DNA from: Dictyocoela muelleri
Lineage: Eukaryota > Microsporidia
Direction: 5' to 3'
Assembly: GCA_016256075.1 (NCBI GenBank)
Contig: SDVU01000206.1
Span: 1 to 17,496 of the forward strand
Length of the DNA stretch: 17,496 nucleotides
The position numbers and the translations under genes are program-made. The notes beneath the pieces were generated by a model. That model was not told the origin of the DNA. It ran no database searches and saw nothing but the letters and a program-made list of their open reading frames with translations. Shown here one piece after another: positions 9,241 to 17,496 of the stretch (within the stretch, counting starts at the first letter, position 1; the number at the start of each line of letters is the position of its first letter).

Positions 9241-9599
9241 CTATTAAGTAACTCGGCAAGAATCGACCTTTTGTATGGAACAATTTCACTTGACAATAAG
9301 TATTATGAACTGAATCTAGGAAGCCAACTGAATGAATTTGAAAATAAACTAATGAACAAAACACGAATCAACGCAAACATAACATCTGATTTGAGATCTC
9401 AGGCTATAGAAAAAATAAAATTTTACAAGTTGAATAACATAGAAATTGGTAAAATCAAAGCAACTAAACATGAAATAGTATTGAATAGTGATAAAATTAT
9501 AAACATACCTTCATATCGAATTTTCCCTATAATGATGGAGAGTGTTGAAAGGGAATTGAATTACCTATTAAAAATAATATAATACAGGAAAGTAAATCA

Positions 9600-10720
9600 A
9601 TGTATTGTTCACCAGCATTCCCAATTTTTAATAGAAATGGAAGAGTACGCCTAGTAATCGATTATCGTAAACTGAATGAAATAACTCTGAAAACCAACTA
9701 TATTTTTCCTACTGTTACTGAAATATTGACACAACTTCATAACTCCACAGTTTTCTCTAAAATCGACTTAAATCTCGGTTATTACCAAATACCCCTAGAC
9801 GAAAAATCAATTCAGTACACCGCCTTTGGAATAAACAACAAACGTTACGAATTTTGCGCATGCCGTTTGGATTATCTAATGCCCCGAGAACTTTTCAACG
9901 GGCAATGGATGAACTGTCAAACCATCTTCCCTATGTAAAAGTTTACATTGATGATATTTTAATTCACTCAGAAGACGAAGAAAAACATTGTGCCCACATA
10001 AATGAAGTTCTTAAATTGCTACATGAAAATGGATTATCGATAAACTTTGACAAATGTGAATTTTTTAAGAATAGTGTAGAGTTTTTGGGACATATCTTAT
10101 CTCCTGATGGTGTAAAACCGGTTATTGATAAAGTAGAGCCGCTTAGAAAAATTAAACCAAAAAATAAAAGGCATATTCAGAAAATATTAGGAGTAATAAA
10201 TTGGTTTCGTGGGTTTATTCATAATGCAAGCAAGAAAACATTGTTTCTAACGAGCAAATTACGAAAAGAAATCCCCTTTTCATGGTCACAAAATGACCAA
10301 AATGAATTAAGAAGTATAATAAAAGAAATTGAAAAGGAAGTAATTTTAAATTATCCCAACTATGAGAAAAGTTTTACCCTAGAAACTGACGCTTCTGAAA
10401 CAGTATTAGGCGCAGTTCTTTTGCAGGAGAGTAAACCTATAGGATTCTATAGTTATAAACTTAATCACAGTGAATTGAATTACAGTATAATCGAGAAAGA
10501 AACGCTAGCAGTTCTAAAGGCTTTGCATCACTTCAGGCCAATTATATTCGATAGCAAAGTAATAATTCATACAGACAACATGAATCTGATTCCAGATAAA
10601 AAACTCACATCAAGGATACAGAGGTGGAAAATGCTTTTGCAAGAATTTGATATTACCGTTAAACAAATCGAAGGAAATAAGAATTTCATCGCAGACACAC
10701 TATCAAGACTAACAGTAATT
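9600..10720 (+). other. Reverse transcriptase and RNase H part of element B
   Basis: RT motifs appear in order: VRLVIDYRKLNE near 9638-9680, FSKIDLNLGYYQIPLDE near 9754-9804, RMPFGLSNAPRTFQRAMDEL near 9857-9917, and the catalytic VYIDDILIHS near 9941-9970, followed by FLGHILSPDG of the thumb-side region. RNase H begins near 10375 with FTLETDASETVLGAVLL and continues with a YSIIEKETLAVL segment and HTDNMNL near 10569. This is the RT-RNaseH pair of a Ty3/gypsy Pol. Confidence 0.93.
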
Positions 10721-10879
10721 AACGAAAATTCTTTAATTAACGTAAATTGGGAAAAGCTTAGAGGATTACAAACCATTGATGTTGACATTAAAAATAAAAT
10801 TGAAAGTAAAAAACTGTTTATTAATGATAAAGGATTTGTGACTCTTAAAAAACAGCGAATATATATACCAAACGATTAT

Positions 10880-11850
10880 AGGCTTGAATTTATTAAAGAA
10901 ATACATAATCAACTTCTGCATCCGGGAATAAAGAAAATGTACATGACACTGAATGACTATCTTAATTGCAAAAATTTGAAGAAATCAGAAATAAAAATAA
11001 TCAACAACTGCATACCTTGCCAAACTACAAAATGCGATTCAAAAATTTATGGTTTTTCTTCGGGATTTTTATTCAGCAATAAACCTTTCGAATTTATCTC
11101 GAGCGATATATTTGGCCCATTAAAATCAACTCACTTTAAATCAGATAATGAAAACTCATATTTCTTTTTAATTACATTTACTAGTATATATATAGCCGAC
11201 TCACCGAAACATACTATCTCAAAGATATTACTTCTCAATCAATACAAAATACTTTGAAAAAATGGATAATTAAATATGGAGCACCCAAAAGATTATTAAC
11301 CGACCAAGGGAGACAATACATAAGTTCAAATTTTAAAAGGTATCTAAACAAATATCAAATAAAACATATCTTAACCTCAGCTTGCAATCCTACATGCAAA
11401 TGAATATCGGAAAGATTAAATTCAAGGATAGCCACTATTTGCCGAATATCAAGAGGATTATCTATAAAAGAACTTATTAAAAATATTTTTAAAGGACTTA
11501 ACATACCATACCATACAAGAGCAGGTGCCTCACCATTTGAAATGATATACGAATACTCAATATTTGATCCAGGAAAGCAAAACTTGGACCATAAAATTAA
11601 AAATTAAAAGAACAAAGAAGCCTTACTAGCAAAAAAATCAAACGAAAAAATTAATAAAAAAGGATTAAACATGAGTACAAAGTTGGCGATATGATATTTA
11701 AAAAATTACACATCCAGAAAAAAAAATCTTAGATAAATGGAGCGGACCTTACGAAATCACTAAAATAATTAATAGCGATACATTTATTATCAATGAGTCA
11801 AATAAATTTAATAGGGTGAACATTAAAAATATAAAACCGTTTGGAAGAGG
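10880..11850 (+). other. Integrase part of element B
   Basis: An HHCC zinc finger (about 10900-11035) reads HNQLLHPGIKKMY ... NCIPCQTTKC. The catalytic core shows its acidic residues in SSDIFGPL near 11101, LLTDQGRQYISSNF near 11294-11335, and ISERLNSRIA near 11403-11432. The tail carries KWSGPYEITKI, a GPY/F module (GPY at 11744-11752), then NRVNIKNIKPF before the polypurine tract. No chromodomain is apparent. Integrase would insert the DNA copy into the host genome; this copy is a fossil. Confidence 0.9.
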
Positions 11851-11856
11851 GGAGGA
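11843..11856 (+). other. Polypurine tract of element B
   Basis: Fourteen purines, GGAAGAGGGGAGGA, directly precede the TG of the 3' LTR. This is the standard primer site for plus-strand DNA synthesis in LTR elements. Confidence 0.85.
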
Positions 11857-12165
11857 TGTTGTGCACCACAACATGGATTACTGAGAATAAAACAAAACTA
11901 AGCGAGAATATTCAAGAATGATCGAAGAAGCTTTGGATTTTAGTTCCAGAATTGTCGAATAGGTTCTGCCTCCAATAAATAATCAATTTCCCTCCATTTC
12001 CCTCCAACTAAAACTATAAAAGAAGTTGTGATTCCATACCCATGTTTCCATCGAATAACGATGATGCCTTCCGAGCAAGGAAGATGAAAATAAATAAAAG
12101 GATTGAAAGAATGTCTTTATTGTATCAACTTATTATCTATGGGCGAGTTTTACTCGGGCACGTCA
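11857..12165 (+). repeat. 3' LTR of retrotransposon B
   Basis: This is a 309-bp copy about 91% identical by eye to the 5' LTR, with the same tip hairpin, TATAAAA at 12015-12021 and CCC-ATG at 12039-12044. The frame beginning at 12042 encodes the same gag N-terminus (MFPSNNDDAFRARKMK) and then runs into flanking DNA; it is part of the LTR, not a gene. ATAT follows at 12166-12169. Confidence 0.93.
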
Positions 12166-12339
12166 ATATAATAAAAAATTTCTATTTCGGGACAATGTCA
12201 CTAATGAAATTTTTTATTATATTTTTTTAAAAAAATTGATTTCCGCTAATAACGCTTCGAACTCTTCTCAAAAAAATATTTTTTAATTGTTTTACATATT
12301 TATATTCGCGTTAATTTAGGTATGGTAATGGACTCGGTA

Positions 12340-12610
12340 CCATTTTATTAATCAATTTTATGATCAATTTTATAATCAATTTTATAATCAATTTTATAAT
12401 CAATTTTATAATCAATTTTATTAATCAATTTTATTAATCAATTTTATGATCAATTTTATAATCAATTTTATAATCAATTTTATTAATCAATTTTATGATC
12501 AATTTTATTAATCAATTTTATTGATCAATTTTATTAATAAATTTTATGAATCATTTTATAAATCAATTTTATTAATCAATTTTATAAATTGGTTAAATTT
12601 ATCAATTTTA
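12340..12610. repeat. AT-rich tandem array (ATAATCAATTTT, 12-13 bp)
   Basis: About twenty units of ATAATCAATTTT or ATTAATCAATTTT, with GATCAATTTT variants, run head to tail. Like the array at 2056-2395 it alternates two unit lengths and is almost pure A/T with a single TCA core, but the unit is different. No coding content is visible. Confidence 0.85.
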
Positions 12611-12684
12611 TTATAATCATAATTTTAATTTTTAATTTAAGAGCTAATAAATTGTTTATTACACCCTATACTTTGAAAACTTAT

Positions 12685-12950
12685 ACAGAGGCACATAATT
12701 TTCAGAGTTTTTATTTTAAATAACCTCTATTTTGAATAGGCAGACAAAGAAAAAATAAAAAACGTACTGAAATGCTTGTTGTTGAATGTAAATTTTCAAA
12801 TAATTAAGATTATTTCGATAGAATACTCTTAAGTATCTACAAATAACAAGCTACAACAAGCATTTCAGTAGTTTTTTAGATCATTTTTCTTTTTCATACA
12901 TTTCTAAACGGGGCTATTTTTTAAAAAAACTCCGAACCTTATGTCCTTGT
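12685..12950. mobile_element. ~265-bp inverted-repeat (MITE-like) element
   Basis: A perfect 18-bp inverted pair, TACTGAAATGCTTGTTGT at 12765-12782 and its complement at 12853-12870, sits inside longer imperfect arms of about 95 bases. Outer matches include CACATAATTTTCAGAGTTTT near 12692 against the mirrored AAAAACTCCGAACCTTATGT near 12926. The loop of about 70 bases holds no frame. The shape is that of a small nonautonomous DNA transposon; ends and target duplication could not be fixed. Confidence 0.65.
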
Positions 12951-13200
12951 TCAGTCTTGATTCCCGGATTTACGCACACCAAAAGTGAAAAGTTTCATAA
13001 TTCCCTTCTTTCTATCATCCAAAAAAACATTCAAAATCTTATTTTTATTCTTTGAATTGTAGATATTGACAAATCCATCAACGAATTTATCCCATACTGT
13101 TTCTTTTCCGGGCGTATTAAGCGAAAATGGATAATATTTTTTTCTTTTGTAAAATATTTTCATTTATGTTTGTCTCAATATTAGCATGTTGCTCAGACAT
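12951..13200 (-). pseudogene. Small unidentified protein-coding remnant
   Basis: A 70-codon minus-strand frame (13163 to 12951) has unusually normal composition for this region, with segments such as NTPGKETVWDKFVDGFVNIY and FLDDRKKGIMKLFTFGVRKS. Overlapping it in another frame is ATG at 13200, opening MSEQHANIETNINENILQKK, which looks like a natural N-terminus of 27 codons. The two may be parts of one gene separated by a frameshift, so this is called a likely pseudogene. The 3' end stops exactly where the inverted-repeat element at 12685-12950 begins, suggesting truncation by that insertion. I do not recognise the family; a short functional gene remains possible. Confidence 0.4.
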
Positions 13201-13387
13201 TTTTGTGGAATTTTTTTATTTAAATCTTTTTTACTCTATGGCTGTGAAAAATGGATCTACACTATAGAAAAAACAAGATTTGACCATAAAAAGAAAATAA
13301 GTTTAAAAAAACCGCTTTATAACTTTTAAAAACGTGTCTATAACCATGAAACCTCTAGTTAAAGACCAAAATATCTTTCCCCGGGGC

Positions 13388-14312
13388 ATGGAAAATTATG
13401 GTGTTGTTATTTTCTATAATTTTAAAATACATGAATATAAACAACACTAATGAATATTCAGAAAATATATACTGGTTAAATGGGATGGAATTTATTTTTT
13501 TCGCCAATAGATATTTATTATCAGAAGTCAATTGTATTATATGTAAAGGTAATACGAAATTAGTGATTATGCGAGTAATATTGACGTTCATGTGAGGCGG
13601 TGTTATAATACGAATTGTAGAAATTATAAAAGTACTTTAGCATTAGAATCGGTTTTTTTTAAGGATTTTTAATTGATATGAAATTTATTTTAAAAGTTAT
13701 TTATTGGGGTTGGGGTGAAGTGGTTTAAATAATATTGAAAATTTCTTTGAAAATAAGAAGAAAAATACAATGAAAAGAATATTGAAAATTTTACTGTGCT
13801 ATTCCAGAATAAGATTTCAAAAATGCGTAAATTTTGCGGACCGAGTTTATTGTTCAAGTTGATGAAACTATAATGAATTATAAATGTGAAACTCTTAGAG
13901 GCCGATCTTCTGAAAATAGAACCTATGCACTTTGTATCGTCGTGATAAGAAATGGTATAGAAAGGGGATATGAATGTGTTATTCCTTAAAAGAAAATGGA
14001 AACTGTCGTGCCTATAATAAAGGGTGTTGTGGCCGTAGGATCAATAATGTGGACGGGTGAACATTCTTCATATCATAGATTGATTGAGATTTTTCCACAC
14101 TCAACAGTCTGTCACAAATACGAATTTATAAATAATTCAACATGAACAAATACACAGGCAGATGAATCATCGTATAATTGCATAAAATATGAAAATAAAA
14201 AATAAAAAGATATTAAAACATATAAAGGAAAGGATTTCTTGAGAATATTTTTATTTTTTTAACAATAAAAGCAATATTATTAAAAGGGGTATGAATTTAA
14301 TAAAATTAATTA
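13388..14312 (+). pseudogene. Merlin-type (IS1016/ISXO2-like) DDE transposase relic
   Basis: The N-terminal part shows a zinc-ribbon pair: CIICKG near 13540 and, in the next frame, RRCYNTNCRNYKST near 13597-13640. The catalytic part begins VQVDETIMNYKCETLRGRSS (first Asp codon 13861-13863), continues GVVAVGSIMWTGEHSSYHRL, then HSTVCHKYEFIN and TQADESSYN near 14152-14181. The C-terminal FNNKSNIIKRGMNLIKLI near 14258-14312 closes the domain. This order is that of Merlin transposases, cut-and-paste DDE enzymes. It is dead: in-frame stops at 13987 and 14143, at least three frame changes, and the usual second Asp of the WTDEH motif is Gly (GGT 14056-14058). The first ATG follows a CCCCGGGG palindrome at 13379-13386. 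Terminal inverted repeats were not identified. Confidence 0.88.
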
Positions 14313-14836
14313 TTTTTTTTATTTTTGAGGATTTATATTTTTTCTATTTTATTTTCATATTTTATTATATTTTATTTTCATATAATAGTGTTTTTTTTTC
14401 ATGGGTGAAAATTTGGGGCCTTGTTCCAAAACCATTGTAAACTATACCAGACATTTTTGGATAATAAACGTTCTTGTTTAATATATGAGTCAACTTATAA
14501 TACTTTTTGAGATTAATTCATAATATTTTTTTATGAAGTAATAATTACTTTTTGGCAATAATTTTAATTTCTTTTAATCTTTTAATCTTTTAATGATAAT
14601 ATTAATTTTAGCTTCTCTTATGATTTTATAAAAATTGATTTTGATTTAGGTTATCATTATTTCAGAATTTTTTTAATTAAATGGTATTTCTGAAGAACTT
14701 TGACAAAATACTTCTTGATTTTAAAAACATTAATAATCCAAGAAATTAACCTTTTCGATAACATTTAATTTTAAAATTTCTTCGATTTATTTTTTTGATT
14801 AAAAAAATATTTAAAATTTCGCCCTTACCGACCTCA
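14313..14836. other. AT-rich intergenic stretch with upstream region of the secreted-protein gene
   Basis: No frame of note occurs. A small duplication, TATTTTATTTTCATAT twice near 14345-14385, and a TCTTTTAA repeat near 14574-14592 are the only internal repeats. GGGGCCTTGTTCCAAAACCA at 14414-14433 is GC-richer and could be part of a Merlin end, but no partner was found at the left side. Confidence 0.5.
14818..14836 (+). promoter_or_regulatory. CCC-type start-proximal signal of the secreted-protein gene
   Basis: Immediately before the ATG at 14837 the sequence is TTCGCCCTTACCGACCTCA, with an AT-rich ATTTAAAATT block just upstream. Cytosine-triplet motifs within a few tens of bases of the start, behind an AT box, are characteristic of microsporidian genes with very short 5' leaders. 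This supports ATG 14837 as the start; the functional role is inferred. Confidence 0.5.
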
Positions 14837-17155
14837 ATGATAATTTTATTAATAATCAAAATTTTATGTACATCAAATTTTCATGAAATGACTAAAGAAC
14901 AAAAAGATAAAGTTGAAAATATAACAGATTATAATTCGGACATGAACTCGAATCCCCTCTCAACTGGTTTTAATCATAAATTTGCAAATCCCCCAATTGA
15001 AAAAAATAAATTTAATATTGGAATGACCCCAAATACAAATGATCTTTGTTTGCATAATTCTGATTCAGCAAGTATATCCTCAAATATTGGAAACAATGAA
15101 CACAAAATTTATGCATCAGAAATAAATTCTAAAACAAAAATTAATGCAGATAATCCTACAAAAAAGACACCAACGCAGCACAACGAAAATCATATATCTT
15201 TTTATAAAGGATATCAGTCTGATTCATATAATTTCTATAAATCAATTAAACAGACTTCATCTAATCAAAATATTTCATCTGATAATCATATTACTTTCGA
15301 AAGACATTTTTATAATCTTAATCAATCTTTTAAAGACGACGAGTATTACCGATCTGTTTCAAACATTTATGATGATGAAAAATATAATGAAACAGCAAAA
15401 CATCTTCAAAATGAAGAAATTTTACGAGTACAAAACTTTGATTATTCACACCAAAATATTTTTAAATTTAATGAAATGGCCACGAATGATGATTTATTAG
15501 AAATTCAAAGAAATACAGGATTTCATGAAATAACTGTGGATGAAGATTTATTAGAAATTCAAAGAAATGCCGAATTTTATGAAATTTATAAACTTATAGA
15601 GCGTGATCAGGAATTGATTAAAGAGAAAAATAAATTTGGACAAAATTTAATTCAATCTAAGAGAAATAGAAATGATTTATCTGATCTAAATTTAAGTATA
15701 ATAAATACTTTTAACCAATCAAATATTTTAGTTACACCACGAAATGAGGTCTATAAGATTGAATCTAATTTGCCAAAACCCAATACGGACTTAAAAAATG
15801 ATCATAATCTGATCACAACAAATTTTAATGAAGTATTAAACATAAAGAAAAATGCAAGAACAACGATTTCCAAAAAGGTAAATTACAATAAATCTCAATT
15901 AAATTTCATACCTATATCGCCTAAAAACACAAAACAAATAAATTATCTCTCGAATATTCCCAGCACATCAAAAACATATTCATTAATAAAAAAGCATGAT
16001 ATTGATCCAGCTTGTAATAATGAAAAATTTTCGCCCTATGATAATGATTTTGATTCAACGAATTTTTCTCTTGATTTTTTAAATTTTTATATTACTGATT
16101 TGAATGAAGATTATTTAGAAAAATGTAAAAATATTTTTTCAGTTGTAGTTGATAAAATTTTTGGAGTACTAATTCGATTGGTGTCTGAAAATAAAATTCA
16201 AGAGTCACCAAAATACAAAACCAATGATACAGTAAAATATTTTATGAAAATTAATATCACAATTAAAATTATGTTAAAAGAGATGTTGGGTGAAGAAATA
16301 CCCATTTATATTTGCACAAACAACTTCATAAATTTAAATGATGGCAATTTAGATATACTTGGAAATAAGAATTTGGGATATAACATTTTTAGAAGTAATG
16401 AACAAGAAAGTGATGCCTTCATGTCATTAATCAATAACATTGAACATAGATTTGGTAATGAAGCGAAGTTTAGAGCTCTATCTACATATAACAACTTTTT
16501 AGAAAATTTAGATCCGGATATTTTGTTTATTATAAATAAAATAAACAGTGGTCAAATCAATAACAAGAATTATTTTTATCTTAATATAAATAAAGTTTTT
16601 TATAAAATAAACAAATTGATCAATTTCACAAATGATCAAATTACGGAAACAGAAGGTCTTATTATCTATAAAGTCTTGAAATCGATATCTAAATTTCTTA
16701 AAAAAACTTCAGGAGATTCATTTTTATCACACGTTTTTCCTGAATTTAGGATTATAAATATTTTATACCATTTAAGAATCAAAGATCACCACATATCTGG
16801 AAGAAAATTTCACGCGGGTATTTTTCTAAAAAAGATTTTAAAGCAAAAATTGGAAGATTTTAAAGATAAATATAAATCTATTCAAAATATCGATAATCTT
16901 GATGATACTTATTTTAAAGAGATTTTAGAAATAAGGAGTTTTTATATTTTACATTTATTTAAATTTTTAAATATAAAGAAGCCTTATTTGATGGCATACA
17001 TTTTATTAAGCATTAAATCATACCTTCTTCAGAATGAAAAGGTTAATTATAATGAGAAAAATGATTTGGAAAGGATTTTTAGTGTGCATGTATTGAATTT
17101 ACATGAAATTTTAGATAAACAAGTCTTCAAGTTTGTAAAACCTTTTATAAAATAA
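14837..17155 (+). CDS. Predicted secreted, Asn-rich protein of unknown function (772 aa)
   Basis: This is a single open frame of 772 codons from ATG 14837 to TAA 17153-17155. The frame is open upstream to a TTG at 14795, but in a eukaryote the ATG is the sensible start, and it puts the hydrophobic stretch MIILLIIKILCTS at the very N-terminus as a signal peptide. Residues about 20-400 are polar and Asn/Ser/Lys-rich, probably disordered, with a direct repeat of 18 residues (DLLEIQRNTGFHEI and DLLEIQRNAEFYEI at about 219 and 237). Residues about 405-772 look folded and mostly helical, with few cysteines. No known domain was recognised. Secretion and the low-complexity body suit a microsporidian exported or host-interacting protein, but that is inference. 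AATAAA at 17207-17212 is a candidate polyadenylation signal. Confidence 0.85.
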   Translation: MIILLIIKILCTSNFHEMTKEQKDKVENITDYNSDMNSNPLSTGFNHKFANPPIEKNKFNIGMTPNTNDLCLHNSDSASISSNIGNNEHKIYASEINSKTKINADNPTKKTPTQHNENHISFYKGYQSDSYNFYKSIKQTSSNQNISSDNHITFERHFYNLNQSFKDDEYYRSVSNIYDDEKYNETAKHLQNEEILRVQNFDYSHQNIFKFNEMATNDDLLEIQRNTGFHEITVDEDLLEIQRNAEFYEIYKLIERDQELIKEKNKFGQNLIQSKRNRNDLSDLNLSIINTFNQSNILVTPRNEVYKIESNLPKPNTDLKNDHNLITTNFNEVLNIKKNARTTISKKVNYNKSQLNFIPISPKNTKQINYLSNIPSTSKTYSLIKKHDIDPACNNEKFSPYDNDFDSTNFSLDFLNFYITDLNEDYLEKCKNIFSVVVDKIFGVLIRLVSENKIQESPKYKTNDTVKYFMKINITIKIMLKEMLGEEIPIYICTNNFINLNDGNLDILGNKNLGYNIFRSNEQESDAFMSLINNIEHRFGNEAKFRALSTYNNFLENLDPDILFIINKINSGQINNKNYFYLNINKVFYKINKLINFTNDQITETEGLIIYKVLKSISKFLKKTSGDSFLSHVFPEFRIINILYHLRIKDHHISGRKFHAGIFLKKILKQKLEDFKDKYKSIQNIDNLDDTYFKEILEIRSFYILHLFKFLNIKKPYLMAYILLSIKSYLLQNEKVNYNEKNDLERIFSVHVLNLHEILDKQVFKFVKPFIK

Positions 17156-17206
17156 GATTGAAGATTTATGATGAAATGTTAGTCAATTTGTTTATCTTTT
17201 TTTAAT

Positions 17207-17212
17207 AATAAA
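17207..17212 (+). promoter_or_regulatory. Candidate polyadenylation signal AATAAA
   Basis: AATAAA occurs 52 bases after the stop codon of the secreted-protein gene. In DNA this AT-rich the hexamer is common by chance, so the call depends on position only. Confidence 0.3.
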
Positions 17213-17389
17213 TTGGATTTTTGAAATTCGTGAAACTAAGATTCTTTATTAGACTTTTCATGTATTAAATAAATTTATTTTTCTTTAAAATGTTATGTGG
17301 AATATTAATGTCTGGTATGACAACTATCTGTATGATTTTCTTTTTGTATTTTAATTTTAAAAATTCCCATTTAATTTTCCGCAAATAAT

Positions 17390-17496
17390 ATGTCACACGC
17401 GCAGCGCGAGACAAATGCTAAACGCGAGACATATGCCAAACGCGAGACATATGCCAAACGCGAGACATATGCCAAACGCGAGACATATGCCAAACG
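17390..17496 (+). CDS. Start of a possible repeat-protein gene (RETYAK hexapeptides), cut by window end
   Basis: ATG at 17390 opens MSHAQRETNAK and then four RETYAK units, with no stop before the window ends. The underlying 18-bp unit keeps the frame exactly and is strikingly GC-rich for the region. The upstream flank contains CCC at 17366-17368. The hexapeptide would give a charged, helix-prone, low-complexity protein, comparable in kind to repeat-bearing surface or secreted proteins of parasites. All three plus frames and at least one minus frame are also open through such an array, so coding is plausible but unproven. Confidence 0.4.
   Translation, partial: MSHAQRETNAKRETYAKRETYAKRETYAKRETYAK
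17405..17496. repeat. 18-bp tandem repeat CGCGAGACATATGCCAAA, continuing past the window
   Basis: Five units start at 17405, 17423, 17441, 17459 and 17477, with a sixth beginning at 17495. The first unit has two base differences; the other four are identical, which implies recent expansion. The window ends inside the array, so its true length is unknown. Confidence 0.95.

Larger units (their letters stand above)
7830..12165 (+). mobile_element. Ty3/gypsy LTR retrotransposon B, broken but well preserved
   Basis: The element is 4.3 kb with 310- and 309-bp LTRs (TGTTGTGCACC...ACGTCA) and a possible 4-bp duplication ATAT (7826-7829 and 12166-12169). Parts in order: Gag (from 8016), Gag zinc knuckle (8808-8849), aspartic protease with DTGS (about 8935-9240), reverse transcriptase with YIDD (about 9600-10200), RNase H (about 10360-10720), and integrase with HHCC finger, catalytic core and GPY/F tail (about 10880-11850). 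A 14-base purine run at 11843-11856 abuts the 3' LTR as the polypurine tract. The Pol order defines Ty3/gypsy. It is broken, with roughly half a dozen breaks, and its LTRs differ by about 9% by eye, so it is an old copy. Confidence 0.95.

Noticed and set aside
10567-10788. Minus-strand 73-codon frame
   Set aside because: It is a shadow of the RNase H region of element B.
12042-12230. Separate gene starting at 12042
   Set aside because: It is the gag N-terminus carried by the 3' LTR of element B, running into flanking DNA.
13355-13591. Minus-strand 78-codon frame
   Set aside because: It overlaps the zinc-ribbon part of the Merlin relic, which explains the stretch better.
14795-14836. TTG at 14795 as start of the secreted-protein gene
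   Set aside because: A TTG start is unlikely in a eukaryote; the ATG at 14837 has a CCC-type context and places the signal peptide at the N-terminus.
15144-15500. 118-codon plus-strand frame inside the secreted-protein gene
   Set aside because: It is an out-of-phase shadow, very rich in Ile/Leu/His from reading polar codons in the wrong frame.
16306-16494. Minus-strand 62-codon frame
   Set aside because: It is antisense to the folded half of the secreted-protein gene, with no motif.
17405-17496. CRISPR array
   Set aside because: The 18-bp units are directly adjacent with no unique spacers, and the context is eukaryotic.

Overview
This is a very AT-rich, intron-poor stretch of a small eukaryotic genome, and the best fit is a microsporidian with an expanded, transposon-laden genome. 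That assignment is inference. It rests on CCC or GCCC motifs just upstream of start codons, TATA boxes placed so close to the ATG that mRNAs would be nearly leaderless, an Asn/Lys/Ile-rich secreted protein, and the combination of Ty3/gypsy LTR elements with a Merlin-type DNA transposon. No rRNA, tRNA, CRISPR array or bacterial operon signal was seen.

Layout. Positions 1-1300 hold a hairpin-rich GC island, a small helix-turn-helix relic on the minus strand and a long T-rich low-complexity tract with an 8-bp array. Positions 1301-2455 form one large imperfect inverted repeat, probably a foldback-like nonautonomous element; its right arm has been lengthened by a local tandem repeat. A 21-bp minisatellite whose unit is seven codons long follows (2509-2655).

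Positions 2798-7585 are a heavily broken Ty3/gypsy LTR retrotransposon (element A) with a perfect 5-bp target duplication GATAT. Its 3' LTR was later split by a 555-bp inverted-repeat element (6725-7279) that made a 9-bp duplication. Positions 7830-12165 are a second, better preserved but also broken Ty3/gypsy element (element B). A and B are sister families: both LTRs run TGTTGT...ACGTCA, are about 305-310 bp long, and contain the promoter TATA box and the start of gag.

Positions 12340-12610 are a 12-13 bp AT-rich array. A ~265-bp inverted-repeat element (12685-12950) abuts the end of a small unidentified minus-strand frame (12951-13200). A Merlin (IS1016/ISXO2-like) transposase relic lies at 13388-14312. 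The only clearly intact host-type gene is 14837-17155, a 772-residue predicted secreted protein of unknown function. At the right edge a second possible gene begins at 17390 and encodes hexapeptide repeats RETYAK; it runs out of the window.

No metabolic pathway or operon can be described. The region reads as a transposon graveyard between one intact secreted-protein gene and a repeat-protein candidate.
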